In this document: positions 8,310 to 15,402 of the stretch, piece by piece
Position numbering within the stretch: the first letter of the stretch is position 1
Layout of the letters: each line of letters begins with the position of its first letter
Assembly: GCA_022340185.1 (NCBI GenBank)
Contig: JAJDOK010000002.1
Span: 1 to 33,322, forward strand
Direction: 5' to 3'
From: Salaquimonas sp.
GTDB taxonomy: Bacteria > Pseudomonadota > Alphaproteobacteria > Rhizobiales > Rhizobiaceae
DNA length: 33,322 nt
Position numbers and translations under genes: made by a program
The notes under the pieces: model-generated
Database searches by the model: none
What the model saw: only the letters and a program-made list of their open reading frames with translations
Told to the model about the DNA's origin: nothing

Positions 8310-9563
8310 TTACGCCGCCCGTTTCAGCCGCGTCTGCTCCATCTTTTCGTATTCGCGCTGCTTGTCGATGATGTAGTCGCGCTGCAGCGGCACCGCATCG
8401 CGCGTCGGCGACAGCTGGATCTGGAAGACCTGCTGCGCGCCGAAGCGGAACATGATCTCGGCCGAGTTGAGATAAAATTCCCACATACGTGCGAAGCGCT
8501 CGTCATACATCTGAACCACCTTGTCGCGGTTCGCCAGGAAGCGCTCGTACCAGTTCTTCAGCGTCTCGGCGTAATGCACGCGCAATACCTCGACATCGAG
8601 GCCCCACAGGTAATTGCGCTCCATCGAGGCGAACACCTCCGACAGCGACGGCACATAGCCGCCGGGGAAGATGTATTTGCGGTAGAACGGGCTCGAGGTC
8701 GTTGGCGGCGCCGACGAACCGATCGAATGCAGCATCATGACTCCGTCATCGGGCATCAACGCCTTCACCTTGGCGAAGAACTCGTCATAGTGGTAGGCGC
8801 CGACATGCTCGAACATGCCGATCGATACGATCCGGTCGAACTTGCCCTGCAAGTCGCGATAGTCCTTCAGTTCGAACTTGACCCGGTCGCCCAGCCCCAT
8901 CGCCTGCGCCTTCTGGTTCGACAATTCGTACTGCTCTCTCGACAGCGTGACGCCGGTGACGCTGACATTTTCCATCTGCGCCAGGTAAATGCCCATGTCG
9001 CCCCAGCCCGAGCCTATGTCGAGCACGCGCTGGCCGGGTTTGAGGTAAAGCTTGGCCGCCGCCAGCCGCAGCTTGTTGCGCTGCGCCTGCTCCAGCGTAT
9101 CGTCCGGCGAACGGAAGTAGGCGCAGGAATAGGTCATCGTCTCGTCGAGGAAGAGGCGATAGAGATCGTTGCCGATATCGTAGTGGTGCGAGACGTTTTT
9201 CGTTGCCTGCCCGCCCAGCTTGTTGGACAGGTGCCAGCGCCGCATCCTGTAGGCCAGGCCATCGAAGAACTTGCGAACCGGATGGGTTTCCAGATTGCGC
9301 TGGTTGATGAAATAGAGGCGGAACAGGTCGCGCAGGTCGGAGCCGTCCTCGAACGTCACCGTGCCGTCCATATAGGCTTCGCCAGCGGTCAGGTCCGGAT
9401 CCATGACGAATCTGCGGTAGAGCGATTTGTCATGGACGCGAACCGTGACATTCGGTCCTGGCGCTCCGGAAAAGACATGCCGCGTGCCCCCGGCATCGAT
9501 CACAACAAGCGTCCCCTTCTTCACGAAGGTCCGCATCATCCGTAACAGCATATTCAAGTACAT
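8310..9563 (-). CDS. cfa: Cyclopropane-fatty-acyl-phospholipid synthase, copy 2
   Basis: A second SAM-dependent cyclopropane synthase of 417 residues. ATG 9563 has a G-run about 8 nt upstream; the internal MLLRMM methionines are alternatives. It aligns with copy 1 along its whole length: MMRTFVKKGTLVVIDAGGTRHVFSG at the N-terminus, HHYDIGNDLYRLFLD, YSCAYF, the SAM loop, [27 protein letters not shown], and [18 protein letters not shown] at the end. One difference is the SAM loop, DIGSGWG here against DIGCGWG in copy 1. It meets the RND pump gene tail to tail, 45 bp apart. Rhizobia often carry more than one cfa; different regulation or lipid preference of the two is inference. Confidence 0.92.
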   Translation of the reverse strand: MYLNMLLRMMRTFVKKGTLVVIDAGGTRHVFSGAPGPNVTVRVHDKSLYRRFVMDPDLTAGEAYMDGTVTFEDGSDLRDLFRLYFINQRNLETHPVRKFFDGLAYRMRRWHLSNKLGGQATKNVSHHYDIGNDLYRLFLDETMTYSCAYFRSPDDTLEQAQRNKLRLAAAKLYLKPGQRVLDIGSGWGDMGIYLAQMENVSVTGVTLSREQYELSNQKAQAMGLGDRVKFELKDYRDLQGKFDRIVSIGMFEHVGAYHYDEFFAKVKALMPDDGVMMLHSIGSSAPPTTSSPFYRKYIFPGGYVPSLSEVFASMERNYLWGLDVEVLRVHYAETLKNWYERFLANRDKVVQMYDERFARMWEFYLNSAEIMFRFGAQQVFQIQLSPTRDAVPLQRDYIIDKQREYEKMEQTRLKRAA

Positions 9564-9744
9564 CGCTGCACCCCCGACTATCCGCTTCGGCCCCTTTTAG
9601 AGCCGGTATCCCCTCGCCGGCCCTTTCCCGCCGACAGAAGGTTTCATTGAAGAATGACCTCAGACTTTAGTCCATGATCTCCCTTAAAAAAAGTCCCGCC
9701 CCCATGTTACCGCCAGAGCGCCGCACGCGCAGCGCTTCATCCAT

Positions 9745-9772
9745 TTGACTGTGGGCCGATCCCACCTATATT
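9745..9772 (+). promoter_or_regulatory. Sigma70-type promoter of ssrA
   Basis: TTGACT (9745-9750), a 16-nt spacer, and TATATT (9767-9772) match the housekeeping consensus well at both boxes. The expected start near 9779 lies just before the tmRNA precursor. The preceding 9564-9744 stretch, upstream of cfa copy 2, shows no gene or clear site. Confidence 0.75.
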
Positions 9773-9778
9773 GGAAGT

Positions 9779-10110
9779 GCCGGCTTGCCGGCTATGGCGA
9801 TAAACGACCTGTGTAATAAACCTATCGGACCCGGGGGCGGTACCCGGCGCCTCCACCAGGCTTCTTGGCGGGACTGAAATCAGGCTCAAGAAGGACCCTG
9901 GCGGGGGCGAAACAGGATCGACGAGGGCGTAAAGACTGTGTTTTCGCTCGGCATGGTATCCACCGTTATCGGGCCGAACCTTATAGTTGCAAACGACAAC
10001 TATGCGGAAGCACGTCTCGCCGCGTAAGCGGTGCGATAGCTTCATCTTGAACTCCTGAGGGTTCGCACTCTCAGGCGGGGTTCGGAGGCACCTGGCAACA
10101 GAAGCCTCCA
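9779..10110 (+). ncRNA. ssrA: tmRNA, circularly permuted two-piece alphaproteobacterial form
   Basis: tmRNA rescues stalled ribosomes and adds a degradation tag. Here the 3' tRNA half comes first. CGGGGGCGGTACCCG forms the T arm, and CGCCTCC plus discriminator A and an encoded CCA (9856-9858) end the acceptor piece. About 44 nt follow that would be cut out (9859-9902). The coding piece begins with GGGGGCG at 9903-9909, which pairs with CGCCTCC over seven positions (one G-U) to close the acceptor stem. The tag frame is 9989-10027: GCA AAC GAC AAC TAT ... GCG TAA, reading ANDNYAEARLAA, the rhizobial tag. Exact processed ends are estimates. Open frames crossing this region on either strand are not genes. 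Confidence 0.95.
9989..10027 (+). other. tmRNA proteolysis-tag reading frame
   Basis: Twelve sense codons starting at the resume codon GCA and ending in TAA, encoding ANDNYAEARLAA. The C-terminal LAA is the ClpX recognition end. The N-terminal AND(N) part is the type of sequence that SspB-alpha proteins bind, and sspB is the next gene. Confidence 0.93.
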
Positions 10111-10121
10111 CTTTCTTTCTT
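10084..10121 (+). terminator. Probable ssrA terminator hairpin
   Basis: GGAGGC (10084-10089) pairs with GCCTCC (10104-10109) around a 14-nt loop and is followed by the pyrimidine tract CTTTCTTTCTT (10111-10121). It may also be the 3' hairpin of the coding piece of the mature RNA. Confidence 0.55.
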
Positions 10122-10304
10122 CCCTCGCATAACGGTATCCGTTCGCCCGCGCGGCCACAGGCCACATGCAGTCGGCCCTTTCACCGCCATTCGAATTGCG
10201 CTTATATCGATGCGCCGGATTCGAGCCTGCCGTTCGGTCCAGCCAGCATGCCGGAACCTTTTCAGCCCTGGAAGACCGCAGGACGACTCCAAAAAAGAAA
10301 AACA

Positions 10305-10892
10305 ATGAGCGAAGACCTGATCCGTTACGACATTCTCGCCCAGGAAGCGCTGCGCGGCGTCATCCGCAAGGTGCTCGACGAGGTTGCCCGCGTCGGCCTT
10401 CCCGGCGACCATCATTTCTTCATCACCTTCCAGACCGACTATCCGGGCGTGCGCCTGTCCAAGCGCATGGCAGAGCGCTATCCCGAAGAGATGACCATCG
10501 TCATCCAGCACACCTACTGGAATCTCGAGGTCGGCGAGAACGCTTTCGAGATCGATCTGTCCTTCGACGATATCCGCGAAAGGCTGCGCGTACCCTATGC
10601 AGCGGTGCGCGGCTTCTTCGATCCTTCGGTGAAATTCGGCCTGCAGTTCGACGTGGTGCCGGCTGAAGGCAAGTCCGTCCAGGTCGCCAGCGAACGTAAT
10701 CAGCCCGCCGAACCGGACGAACCCCGCCGCCAGGCAGGCGGATCGGTGCCCAAGATCAAGCCGAAATCGGCTGACAAGAAGGAAGACGGGAAGGAAAAGA
10801 CCGAAAAATCCGGCAAGGCCGGCAAGAAGGAAGAAGCTGACGATGACGCAACCAAGGTCGTTTCGCTCGACACTTTCCGCAAGAAGAAATAG
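10305..10892 (+). CDS. sspB: SspB family ClpXP adaptor
   Basis: SspB tethers ssrA-tagged proteins to the ClpXP protease in the cytoplasm and speeds their degradation. I chose ATG 10305 (MSEDLIRYDILAQEALRGVIRKV), the family's usual N-terminus, giving 195 residues; an upstream ATG at 10248 lacks a ribosome site and adds unfamiliar sequence. The folded domain covers about 1-130 (HHFFITFQTDYPGV, FEIDLSFDD, VKFGLQFDV). A Lys/Glu-rich flexible linker follows, then a short C-terminal motif VVSLDTFRKKK. In the family such a tail docks on the ClpX N-domain; applying this here is inference. It lies about 195 bp after the tmRNA gene whose tag it should recognise. The 10122-10304 gap presumably holds its promoter; no strong match was seen. 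Confidence 0.92.
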   Translation: MSEDLIRYDILAQEALRGVIRKVLDEVARVGLPGDHHFFITFQTDYPGVRLSKRMAERYPEEMTIVIQHTYWNLEVGENAFEIDLSFDDIRERLRVPYAAVRGFFDPSVKFGLQFDVVPAEGKSVQVASERNQPAEPDEPRRQAGGSVPKIKPKSADKKEDGKEKTEKSGKAGKKEEADDDATKVVSLDTFRKKK

Positions 10893-10915
10893 CCGTTTAC
10901 CGGAGGCCACACGCC

Positions 10916-11116
10916 ATGGCCGAGATCATCAATCTGCGTCAGGCAAGAAAGCGCGCCGCCCGCGCCGGCAAGGAGCGCAAGGCGGAGGAAAACCGGGCGC
11001 TCCATTCGCTGCCGGGCGCGAAGCGCAAGGCGGCCGCCAGGAATAACGACAAGGACCGGCAGCGCCACGAAGCGCACCTCCGTGAACAGGACGGTCGGGA
11101 AAAGGACCCGGATTGA
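10916..11116 (+). CDS. DUF4169 family small charged protein
   Basis: A 66-residue, very basic and hydrophilic protein beginning MAEIINLRQARKRAARAGKERKAEENR, the signature of DUF4169 proteins of Rhizobiales. No enzymatic motif or membrane segment is present; it looks helical and largely disordered. GGAGG lies about 10 nt before the ATG. It sits 23 bp after sspB and its stop overlaps the next gene's possible TTG start, so sspB, this gene and the RHH gene form one likely operon. Its function is unknown; the charge could suit nucleic-acid or ribosome contact, which is only inference. Confidence 0.8.
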   Translation: MAEIINLRQARKRAARAGKERKAEENRALHSLPGAKRKAAARNNDKDRQRHEAHLREQDGREKDPD

Positions 11117-11343
11117 GCGCCATGCTGAAAAAGCGTTCGGTCACGATCCGCGGTCACGCCACCAGCTATTCCATCGAGGACGAATTCCAGGATGCACTGC
11201 GCGAAATCTCCCGTGAGCGCGGTCGGCCCGTCGCCGCCATCATCGCCGGCATCGACGCCAGGCGCCCGCCAGGCACCAATCTGTCCTCGGCGATCCGCAT
11301 CTTCGTGCTGAAGGAGGCCAGCCAGAACGCCGCGCAGCCTTGA
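11113..11343 (+). CDS. Ribbon-helix-helix domain protein
   Basis: A small protein of 76 residues with SVTIRGHATSYSIEDEFQDALREISRERGRPVAAIIAGIDA, which reads as a ribbon-helix-helix fold (a beta strand followed by two helices) of the RHH_4 type. RHH proteins dimerise and bind DNA as repressors, though this subgroup is uncharacterised. The TTG at 11113 overlaps the DUF4169 stop by 4 nt and has AGGA 6 nt upstream; the ATG at 11122 (MLKKRSV...) is an equally plausible start with poorer ribosome-site spacing. It converges on the AsmA gene with 8 bp between the two stops and no terminator. Confidence 0.8.
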   Translation: MSAMLKKRSVTIRGHATSYSIEDEFQDALREISRERGRPVAAIIAGIDARRPPGTNLSSAIRIFVLKEASQNAAQP

Positions 11344-11351
11344 TATACTTC

Positions 11352-14300
11352 CTATTGTCTGGCGTCCCCGCCGAACAGTTTGCGCCTGATGTCCTCGAAC
11401 AGATTGCCGGAACTTTCCGCTTTCGGCTCCGGCAGGGGTTTGACTTCGATCACCGGCAACGGAGTCGATTGCACGCCTGCCTCCCGGGAAGGCGCAGGCT
11501 CCGGTATTGGCGTGTCTTCCGGACGATCCGGCAGCACGAAATTCGGCGGGATCGATCCACTCTTTTCAACGCCCGTATCCGCCGGTAACCGGTCCTCGAC
11601 CGGCGCCGGTTCCTGCACGGCGACCTTGCCTGGCGTACCAGCCGGCGCTTCACCTCGCGTTTCGCCCGCTGATCCATTCGGCGCGATAGAACCCGTATCG
11701 ATGCCCTTTTCAGGCTTCGTCTCCGGTTCGGGCGCCTGTTGCGACCCGGTTTCGCCGGTGCTGCCGGCATCAGGCGGTTCCAGCTTGCGCTGTTCCTCCA
11801 GCTTCCGCTGCAATTCCTCAAGCCGCTGCAATTCCCGTTCGCGCGCCGCCTCCCGTCTGGCCACGCGCATGTTCGTCAGGATCGTCTCGCGGCGCAGCCG
11901 CTGCTTTTCGAGTACCGATTCCTGCAGCAGTTCCACCTTGCGCTGCTCGCGCTCGAAGGCGCGCAGCGACAGAAAGCCTTCCAGCGCCTTGGTATCGAGA
12001 TTGACCGCCAGCGCCTGCGGCGTTCCGCTCAGGGCCAGGTCGATGGCCGGGTCGGCGCCGACAAGCGTGTTTTCACCGGGATCGAGCTTCAACGTCGCCT
12101 TGATTTGCGTCTCGTCGCTCACCGGACTGAAGTTGCCGCTGACCTCGAGCGAACCGCCCTTGTCGGCGATCTCGACATTCCTGACCGAGACGAGGCCGCG
12201 CCCGAGCGAGAAGGCACCTGACACGTTGGCCGTGTCGATCTCCCCCTTCAGCAGATTCTCGCGCGCCAATGGCTGCACGTTTTCCGGCGTCACCTCGAAG
12301 TCTTCGGCATCGGCTTCTTTGAGAATATCGGCGAGCCCGTCGGTCGATATCCCCTCGACACCGACATCGCTGAGTGTGAACACACCGCTGCCCGACAGCG
12401 CCGAAACCAGCCCCTTGAAGCTGCGTGCGCTTGAATCCAGCGTAACGCCGATATCGGCCTCGCCCGAGACAACCGGCGAGAAGCCCGCCATGGCGGCAAG
12501 CGTGGTCGCGTCGACCCCGGCAAGCGTCATCTGCGTATTGAGCACCGCATTGCCCGACGAATTGCGCAGCGCCAGATTGCCGGTCATCGTGCCCGCCGCC
12601 CATTTCGCGGAGAACTGCGGCAGCGAAAGTGCGCCGTCGAGCAGCACCGCATCGGCCGAAAACGCGCTCGCAATTGGTCCGCCGCCAAGGTCGAGCTTGT
12701 CCGCAGACAGCTTGATTTCCGCGTCGATCCCCGAGATCAGCGCCACGCCGAATTCACGATCCGCGATGCCGGCGGTTATACCGTCGCCTTCAACCGTACC
12801 GGCACCGAGCAGGAGTTCTCCGACAAAGGGTGCGGAGACGAGATCGAAATCGAGCTTGCCCGTCGCCTTGGGCTGTACCGCGCGCGTTGTGTCGATATCG
12901 AGCTCTCCGGAAAAGCCGTTTTCGCCATGGGTACCGTTGAGACCGGCCAGATGATAGATGCCTTCTTTGCCGCTCGCCTCGAATGACAGGGAAGCGGGAT
13001 GGCCTTCGCCGGTTCCTGGCAGCGGGATGCCGGCCATGATCAGCCAGGGATCGATATCCTGCGTGCCGAGCGTGACCGCCAGGTTGAAATTCGGCGGAGC
13101 GTCGGCGCTTTCAAACGTCATTTCGCCCTCGGCCGACAGATCGGTATCCGGCGCATTGGCGGCGAGATTGACCTTCATCCCCTTGGCGGGATTGCCCGAC
13201 ATTTCCGCCGTCGCCGTCACCGGACCCTGCGCGGCGATCGGTGCGACCGGCAGGGCGAATTGTTGCGCCAGCACCAGCGGGTCGGCCTGATCGAACTTGG
13301 CCGAGAGATCGTGGACGGCCTCGCGCCATTGCGAAGACTTGCCCTCGAAGCGGTCACGCACGGAAAACGCGGTGCCGCCGGCCTTGCCCGTCAGCGTCAG
13401 CGTGCCCTTGGAGATTTCGTCCTGCGGCCGCGCCTCCACTTCCAGCTTGAAGGAGGTGTCCTGGCTCAGCGACGGATCGTCGGCAAGGGCTGCCAGAAAC
13501 CGGTTTTCGCCGAGCCGCTCCATCGCCAGCGCGGCAAGCCTGGAAGCGTCCCCGGCTGACACCGTCAGGTTCAGCCTCCCGCCCGGGCGCGTGGTCAGGT
13601 CGGAGAGCTGTCCGGAACCGGCCAGCCGCGCGCCGTAGAAATCGCCGACATCGAGAAAATCGACCGCCACCGTACCGGCCTCGACACGCAGCCGCGCGTT
13701 GACCCCGAGTGCCGTGAGCTGCATGCCGTCCAGCCGGTTTGCCTGGATGGTGATGTCGAGATCGTGGTCGGTCAGCGCCGGCCCGCCGCGCGTTTCGGTC
13801 AGCGAATAGATCGCCAGCAGATCGTCGGTATTGATCGTGTCGCCGGCAAGTTCGGCGATGATCGCCGGCCGGCTGCCTTCCTTGCCCTCGACCGGCGACA
13901 GGCGCTGCAATTTGCCGTGCAGCTTTGCGTCATTGAGCACCAGTTCCAGATTGTCGAAGGTCGACTGGCTGTCGGAAAAGGTCACATCGGCCGAAAAACC
14001 GGCGCGTTCGAGTTGCCTGAGCGCCGCGTTCGACTTGCCGGCCAGCCACGCCGCGAAGCCAGTTGGCTGGCGCGAGGCGAGCACCATGTGGCCGGAAAAG
14101 CCGAAATCGCCGCCCGTTCCTAGCCGGCCGCGCGCTTCCACTGTCGTATTGCCGGGCAGCATCGCGGTAAAGGCGCGCACCTGCCAGCCGTTCCTGTCCG
14201 GTTCGACGGTGGCGCGCACCTCGCGGATCACCGTGTCGCCGGCAACGACAGCCGGCAGCATGACGTCGATCTCGCCATTGGCGGCGGGAACCGGGATGCG

Positions 14301-15332
14301 GTCGGCCAGATCGCGCAAAACCGCGATACGCTGGTCCAGGCCGACAGTCTTTGCGTCGCCATTGGGAGCCGCCTGCGGACTGGACGGCAGCCGGTCGAGG
14401 TCGATCTGCCGTCCATCAGCCGTCGCGCGGAATGCAATCTCCTCGCGGATATTGGCATGCGCCGTGCCGGTGATCGTGTAGGGATCGTCGCGCGACCCGA
14501 CCTCCATGCGGTAATCCGGCACTTCGACGGCTTCGGGCGTGGCGGCGAACTTTCCGGTCACCCGCACGGACAGAGGTTCCTTGAGGATTCCCTCGCCCGG
14601 CACCGGCGGTTCCTGCGATGGCTGCACCTCGAATTCGCCGTCCCAGGCGAGCACGCCCTCCTTCAGCGACAGCGGACCATCGAGCGTCAGCCGGTAAGGT
14701 TCGCCGGATCGCCGCGCCACAGCCTTGACGCGGACGGCGCCCTTGTCCTGCACCCTGCCCGTCGACATGCCGACGGCGACGGGTGTGCCGTCGATCTTGC
14801 CGGTGGTATCGATATGCCAGGGTCCGACCAGCGACTGGGCACTGACTGTGGCCGAAAAGCCGTCGCCGCGGATCACCCGGCCGCCTGCCAGCCCCTCGAT
14901 TCTGAACGAGCCGTCCTCGATCCGCAGATTCTCGACCTGTACCTTGCCGAGATCGACCAGCATTTCCTTGCGCGCCGTCCAGGCGACCGTGCCGCCCTCG
15001 CTCACCGTCACCGATATGTCCGGCTTTTCGAGCAGCATGTCGACGATTTTGACCTGACCCGACAGGAACGGCATCAATTCGGCATGCATGGAAAAGGAGG
15101 CAACCGTCATCATCGGCGTGCCGTCAGGGTTTTTGCCGACGGTCAGATCGGTGAAGGTGACGGAAGGCAGTGGCAGGATACGCACCTTCGCCGTGCCTGC
15201 AACATGCACCGGCTGGCCGACGATCCTCGTCGCCTCGCGCTCGAACGCCGTGCGATAGGCGGTCCAGTCGATGAAGAACGGCGCGATCAGCGCGGCGAAC
15301 AGCGCCACCACGATCAATCCGCCGAAAATCAC
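11352..15332 (-). CDS. Very large AsmA family protein
   Basis: A 1326-residue AsmA-like protein. An N-terminal anchor (IFGGLIVVALFAALIAPFFIDW) and the typical AsmA opening (YRTAFEREATRIVGQPVHVAG) precede a long beta-rich periplasmic region with AsmA_2-type segments near the end (FKGLVSALSGSGVFTLSDVGVEG). The family forms bridge-like proteins thought to move or organise phospholipids between inner and outer membranes. The last roughly 200 residues are unusual: a coiled coil rich in Arg/Glu (from about 1120), then a Pro/Glu/Gly-rich linker and a closing NLFEDIRRKLFGGDARQ. GTG 15332 is the first conventional start, but AGGAGG at 15354-15359 is too far from it. It points instead to a CTG at 15347 (LYRLFVIFGG), so the N-terminus is uncertain. 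The gene is 70 bp downstream of the FAD oxidase. Confidence 0.87.
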   Translation of the reverse strand: MIFGGLIVVALFAALIAPFFIDWTAYRTAFEREATRIVGQPVHVAGTAKVRILPLPSVTFTDLTVGKNPDGTPMMTVASFSMHAELMPFLSGQVKIVDMLLEKPDISVTVSEGGTVAWTARKEMLVDLGKVQVENLRIEDGSFRIEGLAGGRVIRGDGFSATVSAQSLVGPWHIDTTGKIDGTPVAVGMSTGRVQDKGAVRVKAVARRSGEPYRLTLDGPLSLKEGVLAWDGEFEVQPSQEPPVPGEGILKEPLSVRVTGKFAATPEAVEVPDYRMEVGSRDDPYTITGTAHANIREEIAFRATADGRQIDLDRLPSSPQAAPNGDAKTVGLDQRIAVLRDLADRIPVPAANGEIDVMLPAVVAGDTVIREVRATVEPDRNGWQVRAFTAMLPGNTTVEARGRLGTGGDFGFSGHMVLASRQPTGFAAWLAGKSNAALRQLERAGFSADVTFSDSQSTFDNLELVLNDAKLHGKLQRLSPVEGKEGSRPAIIAELAGDTINTDDLLAIYSLTETRGGPALTDHDLDITIQANRLDGMQLTALGVNARLRVEAGTVAVDFLDVGDFYGARLAGSGQLSDLTTRPGGRLNLTVSAGDASRLAALAMERLGENRFLAALADDPSLSQDTSFKLEVEARPQDEISKGTLTLTGKAGGTAFSVRDRFEGKSSQWREAVHDLSAKFDQADPLVLAQQFALPVAPIAAQGPVTATAEMSGNPAKGMKVNLAANAPDTDLSAEGEMTFESADAPPNFNLAVTLGTQDIDPWLIMAGIPLPGTGEGHPASLSFEASGKEGIYHLAGLNGTHGENGFSGELDIDTTRAVQPKATGKLDFDLVSAPFVGELLLGAGTVEGDGITAGIADREFGVALISGIDAEIKLSADKLDLGGGPIASAFSADAVLLDGALSLPQFSAKWAAGTMTGNLALRNSSGNAVLNTQMTLAGVDATTLAAMAGFSPVVSGEADIGVTLDSSARSFKGLVSALSGSGVFTLSDVGVEGISTDGLADILKEADAEDFEVTPENVQPLARENLLKGEIDTANVSGAFSLGRGLVSVRNVEIADKGGSLEVSGNFSPVSDETQIKATLKLDPGENTLVGADPAIDLALSGTPQALAVNLDTKALEGFLSLRAFEREQRKVELLQESVLEKQRLRRETILTNMRVARREAARERELQRLEELQRKLEEQRKLEPPDAGSTGETGSQQAPEPETKPEKGIDTGSIAPNGSAGETRGEAPAGTPGKVAVQEPAPVEDRLPADTGVEKSGSIPPNFVLPDRPEDTPIPEPAPSREAGVQSTPLPVIEVKPLPEPKAESSGNLFEDIRRKLFGGDARQ

Positions 15333-15402
15333 GAACAGCCGGTACAGCCCGAGCCTCCTCTATGCACTTCCCCGCAAGGCAACTGGCCGACTCACTGCCG
15401 GC

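Noticed and set aside
9737..10165. A 142-codon open frame on the minus strand
   Set aside because: It lies antisense to the permuted tmRNA and its promoter, and has no family resemblance or ribosome site. The RNA gene explains the region.
11380..12954. A 524-codon Ser/Pro/Ala-rich frame opposite the AsmA gene
   Set aside because: Antisense shadow of AsmA; its low complexity is due to third-position GC bias.
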